Below are positions 45,960-58,330 of a stretch of 64,000 nt of DNA, piece by piece (positions within the stretch are counted from its first letter, which is position 1; every line of letters starts with the position of its first letter). The stretch comes from Prunus persica (taxonomy: Eukaryota > Streptophyta > Magnoliopsida > Rosales > Rosaceae). The position numbers were made by a program, and so were the translations under genes. The notes beneath the pieces are model-generated. The model saw only the letters and a list, made by a program, of their open reading frames with translations. It did no database searches and was not told the origin of the DNA. The stretch is from positions 20,140,377-20,204,376 of the forward strand of contig NC_034012.1 of NCBI RefSeq assembly GCF_000346465.2, in the 5' to 3' direction.

Positions 45960-48005
45960 TTTCAATGGACCTCTGGCCCCTTTACACAATATGAATCACT
46001 CATCAAACTGAATCAGGTCTCAACCCCCAGAGCAACATAGATAAGTTATCGAGATCCATTTTGACAAAATTGAACATATTTAAAGCCTAACCTTGTGGTT
46101 GCACCTAGATTGACTCTAGGGTGCCTACGTACCCTTTTCGAAGGACCCAAGCCACACATAGTTCTTAATACAATAAATTGCAACACATTAAAATCCTCTA
46201 AGTGACCAAAATTCATGTTATACCCATAAGAACTTAAAACTCCTACATATTTTGCAACACATTAAAATCCTCTAAGTGACGAAATTCATGTTATACCCAT
46301 AAGAACTTAAAACTTCGACACATTTTTCTAAAACCGACTCTAACCAATCAGTTGAAACTTAAACAATAATTTTGATTACAAGACAATATTCAAACCAATA
46401 CATATGTATCAAGAAATTATATCATTACCAAAAAGTTGGAGATCCATAAAAAAATTGTAAAACAACATTGGCCACGAGAAAACCTTTATATCAATATAAA
46501 TGGGTTAAATCACACCCTCCTCAATACTCCACATTTACAAATGAACTCATGACTTAAGAAAACAGTTGTGAATAGTATAAAATCCTTAAAACTTAGAATA
46601 TCTCAATCCATTGTCTTATAAATATGAAAATATGTATTAAAATTCTCACCAATAAGTACCCAAGAACTCTGGCCACCCACGGTAGACAAAATGAACAGGG
46701 TGGCGGGAACTATCCTGACACCACAGGTGAAGAACAAAATCAGCACGTGGAGCCAAATTCGGGCAATCACACAAGAAGAACCCCACGATGTTTGTGCGGG
46801 CATATTCTGGCAACCGAACATGTACATGATAGGTGCGAGGCATTCTTGGCAACCACATGGGTTGAGCATCCCCAAAGCACGTACGTGCATAGACTAATCC
46901 GAAGGGAACTGGGGTAAAATAACCATGTCCGAAGACCACTAGGGAAGGGTACTTATGATGGGTTTGAAAACCGTTACCTAAAACTTTAACACCATTTCCT
47001 CCAATCCAAACCCAAGTAAAACCTAGCTACTCAAGCCGTTTCTAGATTCGTAAACCAAGTTTTTCTCAAATCTTTCGCAACTCAAGTAAAGCCCAAAATG
47101 TTAATAGTATGAAATCAAACTCTTATTGAAATCCAATACCACAAATGAAATCCGAAAACCATTAATCTTAATTAATGAACCAAAAAGCATTCTAGATCAT
47201 ATCTCAAATCAAATCTCAAATATAACTTCAAATGTAGTTTCAATACGCCATGAAATCATAACAAGAGTCAACAAAGCTTTCCAATGATATTTACGTAAAA
47301 GCCCCATAAACCTTAATGGTAGCAAAAGCAAATATTCATAACACACTTCATAAGTCATAAACAAGAACACACCAAAACCTTATAAAAAATCACGCAGTGA
47401 AACGAATAATAATCAAATAAAAGTTTGTAATCAACTCAAGTATTAAATCAAAACATCATACTCTAATCACAAAGCCTTAAGAGTCTCAAAACAATTCCCA
47501 CTGAAACAACAATACAAAATATAGATATAAGAGCAAACAAATGAATCATGAATGTTTCCAATAAATTCATAAGTATTCCAAAGCATTTCCCAAACCAAAA
47601 CATAAACTTAATCAAAATTATGCACTTCGATACAAGCACAAATTATATAGGTCCTAAAAAATTCAATTATAAAAACCATTTGAAAACATATGTCTAATAG
47701 CAGACACTTCCAAATCAATTGCTCCTGACCGAGCCGATGAGTCCAAACATCTAGGTCAACTGGGCCAGCGAGATCCACAACCTCTAATCTCCGATTCGAA
47801 TGTTCTAATAGGTCCAGTAAGGTCCATTAATTATGTCCCAAAAGTTTCATCACGATCCGACGATTGAATCATCGTCGACCATCGACAAACTTAACCCCAA
47901 CATCGTTGATTCGAGATATCCAAATCTGTGATTCTAAATCCGCAAGCTCCCACACCCTCGTGGAAATACGGGGAACAACATATCTGAATATGGGACCGAT
48001 CAGAC
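45960..48005 (-). mobile_element. Diverged gypsy LTR fragment related to the solo LTR at 23099-25598
   Basis: GTTGCACCTAGATTGACTC through GCCTACGTACCC and GCCACACATAGTTCTT (46095-46165) matches 23638-23705 of the solo LTR. The 47720-47960 block has the same tone and order (cgatccga, gtccaaa, cgcaagctccc) as 24330-24740. There is no 96-bp array in this copy. Limits are approximate; the right end is cut by a gypsy pol fragment. Confidence 0.6.
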
Positions 48006-48010
48006 CATTC

Positions 48011-49215
48011 CATCATCTTATTATTTTTTAGATGGATACTCTAGGTATAATTAGATTCCGATTGCACCTGAAGATCAGGAAAAGACAACATTCACATGCC
48101 CATTCGGTAATTTTGCATAAAGGCGCATGCCCTTTGGATTATGTAATGACCCCGCTACCTTTCAACGTTGCATGATGAGTATATTTTCTAACATGGTGGA
48201 GTGCTTCATTGAGGTATTCATGGATTGGATGACTTTTCTATTTTTGGCTCATCCTTTGATTCTTGTTTATATAATTTGGCATTAGTTTTGAAAATATGTG
48301 AAGAAACAAACTTGGTTTTGAATTGGGAGAAGTGTCATTTTATGGTGGAAGAAGGGAAAGTCATGGGGCAAAAAATTTCAGCTAAAGGCATAGAGGTTGA
48401 TAAGGCAAAAATTGATACCATAGAGAAATTGCCACCGCCCACTACAGTAAAAGGGATCCGAAGCTTTTTGGGTCATGTTGGATTCTATCGGCGGTTTATC
48501 AAAGATTTTTCCAAAATCACGAAGCCGTTGTGCAATCTCCATCTCAAAGATGTCGAATTTGATTTTGATTTGAAGTGTTTGGAGGCATTTAATATCTTGA
48601 AGGAGAAGCTTACTTCTACACCTATCATTGTCGCACCAGATTAGGACTTACCCTCCCTTTGAGATTATGTGTGATGCTAGTGACTATGCGGTGGTCAAAG
48701 TAGAAATAAATTACTTCATGTAATCTATTATGTCAGCCGTACTTTGAATGATGCCTAGCTGAATTATACCACCACGGAGAAAGAATTGTTAGCAATAATT
48801 TTTTCCTTGGATAAATTTTGATCCTACTTGATTGGAGCAAATGTGATAGTGTATACCGATCCCTCAGCTTTAAAGTATTTACTTTCAAAGAAGGATGCAA
48901 AACCAAGAGTAATCTGCTGGTTATTGTTGCTCCAAGAATTCGATTTGGAAATTCGAGACAAAAAGGGATTTGAAGATGTGGTGGTTGACCATCTTTCGCT
49001 GCTGGTCTGTCAGGCAGAGGAAGGTGATAATGCCGCACCCATTATGGAGATTTTTCCTGATGAACAGTTGTATGCTATTCGATCTTCTGAAGGTCCCTGG
49101 TATGCTGACTTTGTGAATTATTTAGCTAGTAGTATCATTCCAGCTGATTTATCATTTCATCAGAAGAAGAAGTTTCTCCTTGGTTAAACATTATTATTGG
49201 GATGATCCGTATTTG
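48011..49215 (+). pseudogene. Ty3/gypsy reverse transcriptase and RNase H fragment
   Basis: Reads LDGYSRYN, IPIAPEDQEKTTFTCPFG, RRMPFGLCNDPATFQRCMMS, then MDDFSIFGSSFDSCL and KCHFMVEEGKVMGQKIS. GHVGFYRRFIKDFSKITKPL follows, then the RNase H blocks with [32 protein letters not shown] and [10 protein letters not shown]. The sequence type is Athila-like. A 5-bp insertion (ATTGG near 48223) falls exactly at the FMDD catalytic motif, and stops occur elsewhere. It ends abruptly after WDDPYLW at 49215 against a copia LTR. Confidence 0.85.
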
Positions 49216-50613
49216 TGGGTCATGTCATCTTATGTCACTTATCCCTTGGGCCTAATAGCCTTTTGGGCTATTTTGTCATTTTCCTTTTAAATCATATTTA
49301 AAAGTTCAATCCAATATTTCTATATGTCAATATTAATTCCATAATCAATCTTTTAATTATAATTTAACTATTAAATTATAATTATAGTCTTATTTAATTG
49401 ACCTAGTTGAACTATTTGACTTTGGTCAATTGCTCCGGTCAACATGTTGACTTTTGACTGTTGACTTTGACATTTGATTATCAACCATTGACTTGTGTCT
49501 CCTCATTTCATTTCTACTCATTTGTACCTCTAATCACATTCTTTGGGTGTGCAGATCCGTAGGTTCCCTTTAGCAAGGTAGTGGGTTGACTCAACTCCTC
49601 AAAGATAATATATGAGTTAAATTCCACAATTTAATTCTTCCTATTAATAAAGGTTAATTGAAACCTTTTAGGACATCCACAAACCATGGTTGTCGCCTAG
49701 CAGCAAGTCATGGTTATCCGAGCTAAATGAGACGTTGTGAAAGATCCTATTCAAATTGGAATGACCGTGCAATTCAATCCTTCTCTTATGTCAATACTCT
49801 TTATTCACATTATTAGATCATGGAATCTGATTGTCAATATCCTAATGTGAATCATTCCTTTTATATGATTATCCTTTTAAGATTTGAAGACTTTTTCTTT
49901 CAAGTCTTATCCACTACTCTACGCAGAGATTTGACCAATCATATCTCGGAGTATTCTCTCTCCTTTACTGAGAGTAGAGATTCCTTGTTGTATGTTCATT
50001 TGCTTCCATGACTCTATTGAGAATCCTGATGAGAACCTTTAAGCTATGCCTAATTCAACATGACCGTATAGTGCCCTCAAAGATTAATAACATAGCCACA
50101 AAACATCTATGATGCCTCAGGTCTAAGGATTAGTTTGCACCATTGCAATTTATGAGTTCCAACTTGACATGTGAGTAAAGACTTTCATGCTGTAACTCAT
50201 GTGTTGGATCGCATTCGGTGTACTTGTTCTTCTACAAACACCTACACACATGTCGATGTGTGTCCACACTTAATGGCTTGAGACCTTGCTATTCCCTACA
50301 TATAAAGACGATACTGTGTGTACTGGTCTTTGCGGAATATTAAAGCCCAATCAATATTTCTATGATCGGGAACATATTAAGGATTTAGGGATGATGAGAA
50401 GTCTCCATGTATGCAATCTCATTACATAGCTCTCATATCCACTTGTGTATTCCTTGGACTATGGTTGTTCTACATATGGAAAGATAATATAAGATGATTT
50501 AATGTATAAAACAACCTTTCTTGCCCATTGATAACATAATATGTCTTTTATCAAATATGTCCTTAACTCTAACCATTACATAATTAGTTGGCTTTAAGGG
50601 CAAATTTCTAATA
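49216..50613 (-). mobile_element. Truncated copia-like LTR, relative of 8319-10213
   Basis: On the minus strand it starts TATTAGAAATTTGCCCTTAA (expected TGTTAGAAAT) and is collinear with the solo LTR at 8319. Matches include GTGTGTAGGTG, GGCATCATAG, GGATTCTCAATAGAG, TACAACAAGGAATCTCTAC and AAATAGCCCAAAAGG. The last roughly 600 bp are missing and no matching 5-bp duplication is present, so it is truncated, not a clean solo LTR. Confidence 0.8.
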
Positions 50614-51500
50614 CGGCATTGCCACACATTGGCATGTGGGGGGCATTTTGGTGCCTCCAAAACTTCAGCCAATGTATTGCAATCCTGATTTTTCTGGCCA
50701 ACTTTGTTCAAGGATGCCTATGCATTTGTAGTTGCCTATGATCGATGCCAACGCATTGGAAACATTTCTAGCAGAAAATCAGGACTAGCAAAAGATAGGT
50801 TTGAGTTAGTTTGATAGATTAATATCTTGCATATATAATCTATCTATATTTGCTTTGTTTTTGTATGAACTTGGTTAGTTTAATGTGTTTAGTGAAGATT
50901 TTGTAGGCATTTGTTCCTAGTGAGGGATTGGAACCAAAACTATGATTTTGGAAGCTTAAGGGACCGAAAGGGGGAGATTTATCAACTCAACAAAATCTCA
51001 GGAACTCACTCTATCATTTTATCAAACACCTGGAGTGCATCTGTGCAAGTGTCAAATTATAACCACAACTGGTCTCAATGACCAGCGCTAGAAAGATAGA
51101 GTTAGAGGGGTTTACCGTTAATTTTGGAAACTAAAGTCATTTGCAGTTGGTAATTTTGGTTGAGCAGTGGGCTGCATTGGATTGGCTGAGAGTTGAAACA
51201 AATATTCTTCTATTTAGCTATCTGTATGAGTTGGAAAAGAAGAATTCAGTAGGTGCAACACAAAGAGAACCTTGAAAGCCGAGTTGAAGAAATTCATTAA
51301 TAACTCACCGTTGTAATTGGAATCAAGATCCAGTTCTAATATGCAAATTGGAGTTGTAGTGATTGTAGGTTGAAGTGATTGAACAGAGAGCACATGGGCA
51401 ACAAAGTCAAGATAAGCCCTCTTGACAACCCTCAGGTTAAGGATTTGTTGCATTGCCATGGCACCACAGTGGGGGACCCGTCAACAAGTTCATCTTCCAT
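50614..51500. other. Unassigned, probably retrotransposon-derived DNA
   Basis: No intact frame. Its composition resembles untranslated retroelement sequence, but no domain was recognised. Confidence 0.35.
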
Positions 51501-52755
51501 TAGCTCTTCCGGAGCAAGATTTCTATAAATGACTTGGAGCCTTTTGGGATGGTGAAAGGGGATCTTCTTATTGGACAAAAAATTCAAAATAAAATGCAAG
51601 ATGGCGTGACCATTTTGTTGTCCAGAGTCGTGTTTCCTCCTTTGAGTTGGAGAAGATTACCTCCATAAGTCTTAGTTTCTTTTCTCCTTTTCTAAATGGG
51701 TTTATTCTTTCCAAAAGCCAGATACTCCTTCTTCTCTCTCTGCCGCACTATTTTTATTTTCCTCCTCAGTTTGGGGTTTTTCTTTATAGCCTTCCTATTA
51801 TTCCTCTACTTCCTAAATAATTATTATTTTCTTTATTTTTGGACAATTCCCTTTGGCATATAAATACTAAGCCTTCACCTAAGGTTGAGGGTTCTTTATT
51901 TTTTTCTTTTTGGGAGAGACACAGAGAATAAAGCGGAGAGAGAGTTTTAGTGAAAAGAAGTCGACAACCTAGAGTTGCTGTGGTGTAGAGATCAAATCTT
52001 CAATTGGTTTTTCTTTTCTATGACACTCTTTATCATGGTTTTTATTAAAGTTGTCATGAACTAATTCCTTTTTGCTAGGGCTACGATGTAGCCTAGCCAT
52101 GAATACTCAATTTCTTTAGTCAATGTTAATTCCAAGTATTGTCCCATGTTGAGTATCTATTACTATGCTTAATGCTTTGAATGTTCGGCCAACATTTAAT
52201 TGTTTTGGTGCTAAATTGACGATAGGGATATCCAATTTAGGGTTGCTTCTTGTAATAGATGCCATGGGTTACATGATTAGACAGGGATGTTCGTCATGAC
52301 TTATGTGGTTGTTTTGCAGGTTTTCCAAGAAATTTAATGTGTTCTTTATATCTTAATTTCATTACTAGAGAGTGAGTGGGTTGATAATAAGAATACTTTT
52401 GTTATAACCAGAGATGGAGTATCAAATAAAGTAGGGAAAATCAACTGTCGACGTGGAGAATAATTAGGATGAACATGCTAAGGGGATTGGGTAGAATTGG
52501 CTATGGTGAATTCGGAATCTCTAGTGCTCTCATAACTTGAATCTCACTACTTTATTTTTCTATGGTTGCTTTTATTCATTGTTTTAGTTAATTAATCAAT
52601 CGAATCTCATCATTCAATTGTTCAAATAAAGTCTTGGGTTAATCACAATTGGTATTTAGTAAATTAAATCACTCTTCGTGGGAACGATGACACTTCACTT
52701 ATCACTATATTACTTGTGCGAATTGTGCGCTTGCAATAATTTCACAACACTTGGC
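51501..52755 (+). mobile_element. Probable gypsy LTR (3' part) fragment
   Basis: Contains a TATAAATACTAAGCC core near 51860, followed by GAGAGACACAGAGAATAAAG. It ends with CGTGGGAACGATGACACTTC and TTACTTGTGCGAATTGTGCG, an ending common in large plant gypsy LTRs. It abuts the end of the minus-strand Tat-like element. Confidence 0.5.
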
Positions 52756-52764
52756 CGGTCAAGG

Positions 52765-53288
52765 TGTTCGACTGGGATGGAGCATCTGAACTGGGTGTCC
52801 AACGCTAATCCTAGGGTCACCAATACATCTGCGAGAGTGTTTTCTGCTCGTGGAGCTTATTAGATGGTGAAAGTAGGGAATTCTTTCAAAAGTCCTTGGA
52901 CCTTATTGAGGTACTAGATCATTCTTGGATGTTTTGCCATGTACTCGCTTGAGAGTTGATTCGTGATCAGCTGGGAGTCTGAGTAGATAGCCAATCTTTT
53001 GATTGATAGTTCTTTTGCAAAGCACAGTCCGGTGAGCAGTGTCTGGTATTCTGCCTCATTGTTTGAGGCTGGAAAGCCTAGTGTGATGGCTTGTTCCAAC
53101 AAAGTTCCGTTTGGGGTGATTATGACGACGCCTGCCCCCACTCCCTTTTGGTTTGATGCTCCGTCTACGCGCAACTGCCACATGTCTCTGGGCTGGTCAG
53201 GTTCGGCGAAGGTCCTGTATGCTTTTGAACTTTCCTTCTTTTTGATCACGAGCTTCTCTTCTTCGGCTGATAGGGTGAATTCTGCCAC
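52765..53288 (-). pseudogene. Additional RNase H (aRNH) domain of the Tat-like element
   Basis: The frame reads WQLRVDGASNQKGVGAGVVI, ITPNGTLLEQAITLGFPASN, NEAEYQTLLTGLCFAKEL and LAIYSDSQLITNQL. The acidic residues of the RNase H site appear as D in VDGASN, E in NEAEY and D in SDSQL. The domain continues in shifted frame to RADVLVTL-like codons. This extra RNase H is a known Tat-lineage trait and stands apart from the element's own RNase H. Confidence 0.85.
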
Positions 53289-53429
53289 AACTAACGCCTG
53301 AGCTTTTATCGCAGTCTTCAGTCGGTAGAGGAATTCGTATTGGTTTAGCTATATAGCCCACTTCATGAGTCTTTGAGAAGCGTCAGGGCAGTGGAGGATT
53401 GATCTCAAGGAAAAGTCAGTCATGACGAT

Positions 53430-54530
53430 GACTCGATGAGCTTAGTAGTAGGGTCGCAATTTTCTCGTGAAAACTACAAGGGCCAAAACAAGCTTCTCCA
53501 AATTTGGGTAGTGAGCCTCTGCTTCGAGGAGAGCTTTTGATGTGTAGAATGTCGGATGTTGGGTCCCCAGTTCTTCTCGGATGAGAGCTGAGCTGACGGC
53601 CGAGTTGGACACTACCAGATACATGAACAAGTCTTCACCGAGAACTGGCTTCGAGAGCAGGGGAGGTGAAGTGAGGTAAGTCTTCAGATTTTGGAAAGCT
53701 ACTTCGCACTCCTCGTCCCATTTGTCTTTTTGTCTCTTCTTCAGAGCTTTGAAGAACGGACTACACTTGTTGGTAGATCTCGAGAGGAATCTGTTGAGGG
53801 CCGCTGCTGTACCAGTCATACTTTGTATTTCTGTCACTATCGAATGTGACTTTATCTCGAGAATGGCCTTGATTTGAGGTGGGTGTGCTTTGATACCTCG
53901 TTGAGTGATTAGGTATCCTAGGAATCGGCCGGAAGACACACTGAATGTGCATTTGCTTGGATTCAACTTGATGCGATACTGGCGAAGCAGGCTGAATGCC
54001 TTAGCGAGGTTTTTGATGTAGGCTACATGCTCAGGGGCCTGGACCAGCATGTCGTCTACATAGACTTCTATGGTTTTGCCGATTTGCTCATTGAAAATTC
54101 TATTCAAAAGCCTTTGGTGGTTGCTCCGGCGTTTTTTAGCGAAAGGGCATGACCTTGTAGCAGTAGGTCCCTATCTTGATGATGAAAGAAGTTTTTGCCT
54201 TGTCATCCTTGTGCATTAGGATTTGATTATAGCAGGAGGAGGTGTCCATGAAGTTGAGTAGCTGATTGTCGAAAGTTGAATCCACGAGTTAGTCGATTCT
54301 TGGCAATGGGAAATTGTCTTTAGGGCATCCTTTGTTGAGGTCGGTGTAATCGACGCAAACTCTCCATTTGCCCTTTTATTATTTCGCCATCAGAACAACG
54401 TTGTCTAGCCACTCTAAGTAGGAGACCTCTTCGATGAAACCGACAGCTAGGAGCTTGTCGATCTCGGCTTCAATGATCACGACTCACTCGGGAGCGAAGT
54501 TTGCTTCTCTTTTGCACCACTGGCTTACTG
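53430..54530 (-). pseudogene. Tat-like reverse transcriptase and RNase H
   Basis: The N-terminal half shows WRVCVDYTDLNKGCPKDNFP, a degraded QILMHKDDKAKTSFI and YKVMPF with stops. The long frame 54107-53442 then reads MNRIFNEQIGKTIEVYVDDM (the YVDD site), NPSKCTFSVSSGRFLGYLIT, GTAAALNRFLSRSTNKCSPF and LYLVVSNSAVSSALIREE-like RNase H codons. A break near 54107 separates the halves. Confidence 0.85.
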
Positions 54531-54989
54531 GTAGTGTTGACATGGAGCCGATGGCAGATGAGATTTGGGTCGATGCTAAGCATGTTAGATGGTGACCAAG
54601 CAAATATGTCCTTGTTGTTTTGGAGGAAGGTGGTCAACTCCACCTTCTCGTTTGGGCATAGGTGCGAGCCGATCGACTTTTTTTTGTCTGGCTGTCAGGA
54701 TCATGGGGTACTAGCTCGACGTCCTCTTTGGGCTTTCATCCTTCTTCAAGAGAGACCTTCGGACGGATTCCCTCGACTTGGTCTTGATTCTTTGATTGCT
54801 ATTGGAGAGTAGCTATTCCCTTTCTTTTTTGGTCTGCTCGACTGTCAGGATTAGGATATGCTTTCTTCTTTGCTCATTCTACTCCCTTTAGATTTGCCTA
54901 ATTCACAAGGAGCAATTGTTTACGCTTGCTTCTCCTTAGCCTTTGAGCTAATCATTTCCTGGCCATTGCCTTATCGCTGTTGATCTGGC

Positions 54990-55370
54990 CGACACCGCCC
55001 CTAGGGATTGGGTAGCAGATTTTCTGATGTGTGGCGGAGGTGATGGTGTTGATCTTTCCGATCCATGGTCTGCCCAGAATGTCGTTGTATGGGGAGACTT
55101 CATAAATGACCATGAACGTTTGCTAGCTGATTACTGGTGGAGAGTAGACGTTGAGGTCTATCGTGCCTACGGTAACCGTCGTTACGCCATTGAAGCTGGT
55201 CAATGACCTGGCTGACTTGTTGATCTTCGTCTCCAAGCCTATATGTTGGATGACTACCAGTGCAGGATATTGGCTGCACTGCTCTCGTCTGCATGGATTC
55301 GGTCGACCATGGTCTGAGCAATTTGAATGTTGATGATGAGGGCGTCGTTGTGTGGAAGATCAAGGCCTTA
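54990..55370 (-). pseudogene. Tat-like aspartic protease region
   Basis: In the best frame it reads IHADEGSAANILYW, FNGVTTVTVGTIDLNVYSPP and FMVIYEVSPYNDILGRPWIG, followed by ATHQKICYPIP. GRPWI and KFPT-like blocks are standard in plant gypsy proteases. The active site, usually VDGGS, is ADEGS here. Confidence 0.7.
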
Positions 55371-55581
55371 GATCTTTCTTTTGGAAGCCGATCCCGAGAT
55401 CGTCTTCTGCTAGTGGGAGGCCAGTCGAGACTGGGGAGAAAATAGTGGCCTGTTTAATCTTCCTTTTCTTCTCTTTGCTGGTCAGCCCAAACTCCTCATA
55501 GTCAGCTAGGATCGTGTTAATCCTTATAACCTTATGGGGAGGTTCCTTGGCAGCATCGCGATCCTCGATTTGCTGGATGGC

Positions 55582-55767
55582 CTACTTAGCAATAAATTCT
55601 GTGTAGTGGCCTTCTCTCTTAAGTTCTTCTAGGTGCATTTTCCAAGCAGAACAGTTATTTGTATTGTGCCCTTGCGTCCCATGGAAGGCATAGTATTTTC
55701 TTGCATCTCTCTTATCTGGATCTCTTTTCATGGGTGGCGATCTTCTTGCCCAAAGTTTGTCCTTCAC
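55582..55767 (-). pseudogene. Tat-like gag C-terminal zinc-binding segment
   Basis: Reads KYYAFHGTQGHNTNNCSAWK. Plant Tat gags carry YCxFHxxxGHxTxxC here; the first Cys is replaced by Tyr, so metal binding is probably lost. It ends LKREGHYTEFI, the usual following helix. Confidence 0.75.
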
Positions 55768-56002
55768 TTGGGCTAAGATTTGATGTATGGGGATGGCGAA
55801 CTTGGTGTAGTTCTCTTCTGTCGTAGCATCTCTTTGTGGTTGGGACCTATGTTTGTCTTTGTTCCTGTTACCGAGCCTATCGCTTCTTTGGCCTTCCTAG
55901 TTGGTAAACTTCTTCGTGGCGATTCGGTTGTCATCCCAGAAAGCATAGCGTTCCGCGGTAGCGAAGACCTTTGCCAGAGTCAGCTCGCGGTATAAATCGT
56001 GC

Positions 56003-56332
56003 TCAGCTGGAAGACCTTTCTTGAAAGCAGAGGATGCGATCACACCCTGCAATGTTCTCTTTTTCTACTTTGAATCTCCTGATGTACTCTCGGAGGGATT
56101 CATCGGACTTCTTGCACAGGGTGAATAGGTGGCTAAGGTTCTTCTTGATCATCCGGTAAGAAGGGTATTCCTTGGTGAAGATGTAAGCTAGCTCATTGAA
56201 GCTACTGATCGACCCAGATGGCAAGGCGTGGAACCAGTTTTGGGATGCTCTTCGCAAGGTCATTGCAAACCCCTTGCATATTAGCGCGTCTTCGGCTTTG
56301 TATAGGATCATAATACTTTTGAAGTGTTTCAA
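56003..56332 (-). pseudogene. Tat-like gag capsid domain
   Basis: Reads LICKGFAMTLRRASQNWFHA, LPSGSISSFNELAYIFTKEY and SDESLREYIRRFKVE, the retrotransposon gag signature (C-xF--TL-G-A--WF--LP-GSI-SF--L---F and ESLR-Y--RF). Part of the gag precursor that starts at 57713, broken by frameshifts between. Confidence 0.8.
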
Positions 56333-57089
56333 ATGGCTTTCGAGATTGGAATCCCCTTTAAAGTATGTAACTGAAGGTGTTGAGAATCGATTTGGGGGAG
56401 CAGCCTGCTCGATTTTAGTGGTGAATGGTGTGGAGTTTGCTTGGTCTACCTCCTTGTGTAGAGCATCTTTGAAATTTTCTCCAATCCTTAAGTCTCAAAG
56501 TCGATTATTTACTAGCTTTTGACCTCTTTCGGGCACATGGCCTGCTGGTCACGTCGGTGACCTTCACGATTTGGACTACGCTGGTTGACTTCCTCGTTGG
56601 CTTGCAAGGGTTAACCTCCTCGGTTGTTCTGCCCATGGGGCAGATTAGTAGATTGGGCTTGCGAGGATTCCTCTATGGCTTGTCGTCATGAGTTGGTTGG
56701 TGAGCATCAGTCGTTGTGTTTGCCACGCAATTGTTCACGAACTTGTGCTCCTTGTGGGCCCAACCTCGAATGGATACTTCTTTGCAGGCCCAACCGAACG
56801 TGGACATTGGACTGTGAGCCCAACCGCTTTTGCACATTGGTCTTTGGACTTCACCTCGAACAGATCATCGATCGGTTCAGAGTACGACTTGCAGATGTCT
56901 GCATCGCTTCAGCACGATCTCGTTCTTTCTTAGTCAGTTTGTCTCTATCCGACTAGTCTGGGATCTCTAAATGCTCGCCGTATGCTCGTGGAACCTTCTC
57001 CCCTTGTCACGGGGTCTAAGGTCTGGGCCTTGATTCAAGTTGATCTGCTTGAGTAGTTGACCAATTAGATTGTTTTGGTCGTCGACCCT

Positions 57090-57713
57090 CTAGAGTTGAT
57101 CTACTTGTGAGTTAATGCCCACTAGACTGCGTAGGTCGGGAAGAGAGGTGTGGATCGGGCCTAATGACATATGGGCTAGGGCTCCATTAGATGCATACGG
57201 GGGTGCATACGTCAAGTGTGGTTGCAAAGGAGGGAGCGAATGGATTTTCTCCAAGACTGGGGAATGGCTCGAGACGGCATTTTGCTGGCCACGAATGGCA
57301 GTACTGTCATGGGTGATGGCGCTAGCGCCTAGGTCTTGAGGTTGCATGGTGGTGGAAGCCACGGGATAGTGACTTGGTGCGGCCGCGAGTGGTGCGGCAA
57401 TTCCAACAGCTATTTGGTGGTTCATGGAGGTGATTCGCAGCTGTGAGGAGCTAGCCTCACAGGTTGGTGGCTGTTCAGTTGCTATATCAACTGTTTGGAG
57501 AGGTTGTGAGGCCTTCGGAGGTGGTTGAACGACATGGGCAGCCAAGGGGGGTTGTTGGAACTCGCTAGGGGGCTGTTGGAACGTGTTTGGAACCGTGGGA
57601 GGCTGCTGCAAAACGCTGGCAGCATCTGTACCTCGTGGTGGCAGCGAGGTTTCGGTCGTTTCGGAGTGCGTGATCGCGGTGGTTTTGCTCCTGGGCCGTT
57701 TGCTTCCAACCAT
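57090..57713 (-). pseudogene. Tat-like gag N-terminal region
   Basis: A 207-codon frame starting MVGSKRPRSKTTAITHSETT, about 100 nt downstream of the primer site, in the gag start position. It is rich in Gln and Pro with repeated QQPP motifs, so likely disordered. Plus-strand frames over the same stretch are its mirror and are not genes. Confidence 0.65.
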
Positions 57714-57781
57714 AGTTGTTTGGAAGGCTTCGGTGGATTAAAAAATAGGGGAACGGATTCCTTGAGCACATGTTGAGTATA

Positions 57782-57809
57782 ACTCGTGCTCTCAATGAAA
57801 GCACCAATT
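57782..57809 (-). promoter_or_regulatory. Retrotransposon primer-binding region
   Basis: Minus strand reads TTGGTGCTTTCATTGAGAGC, directly after the LTR end (CCCACA). The sequence type is common in plant gypsy elements. Confidence 0.55.
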
Positions 57810-58330
57810 TGTGGGAGCGATTTTCGTCCCACGAGAATATTCGTCTAAGATTCTATCTTCCTCTTCATTGTCTCTTTCTCCCTGCAAAATAAATCAGAAT
57901 AAGAGGACTACACCCGGGGAGTGTTGGCCAAAGGTCCTCCAATGCCTAAGTTAGTTCGAGTGTTTGTAGGAAAACAATAGCTAACAAAAGGGTACGGTAA
58001 TGTATGTATGGCCGGAGAGTTTCAGACATAAGTTTAAACGTACCTGAACCCTTGGCGTAGCCATGTATTTATAGGAGCCTTAAAGGCTAGGGTTTCAGAA
58101 GAATAATTCCATAGATGGAAATGAATTATTCTTCCCCAATTTGGAGAGAATGACGTAATTAGGGATTTGATTTAAGAATCGAATAATTTCCAATTAAATC
58201 AAATAACTCCCAATTAGGCCAAATAATTTCCAAATTGATTGGCCTAATTATTTGACCTAGGATTCGTAGATAGTTTGCTTTCACACTCGGCGTCATAAGC
58301 TTGGGCTTGACTAGAGCAGACTAGGTCCAC
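57810..58330 (-). mobile_element. 5' LTR (3' portion) of the Tat-like element
   Basis: Ends CGCTCCCACA at 57810. On the minus strand a TATAAATA box lies at about 58069-58076, followed by a leader that includes GAGGACCTTTGGCC. The start of the LTR was not identified, so the right limit is approximate. Confidence 0.55.

Larger units (their letters stand above)
52765..58330 (-). mobile_element. Tat-like Ty3/gypsy retrotransposon, truncated before integrase
   Basis: Minus-strand order is LTR (58330-57810), primer site, gag (57713 to about 55580), protease (about 55370-54990), reverse transcriptase and RNase H (about 54530-53430), and a second RNase H (53288-52765). Integrase and 3' LTR are missing. 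The second, cellular/archaeal-type RNase H places it in the Tat lineage. Stops and frameshifts are present, but long frames survive, so it is younger than most other elements here. Confidence 0.85.

Noticed and set aside
46603..46939. Overlapping frames of about 95-97 codons on both strands
   Set aside because: They lie in an LTR fragment, overlap in four frames and show no domain, so chance openness in a less AT-rich stretch is the simpler explanation.
57115..57776. Plus-strand frames opposite the Tat-like gag
   Set aside because: They are mirrors of the Gln/Pro-rich gag frame, with no independent domain.
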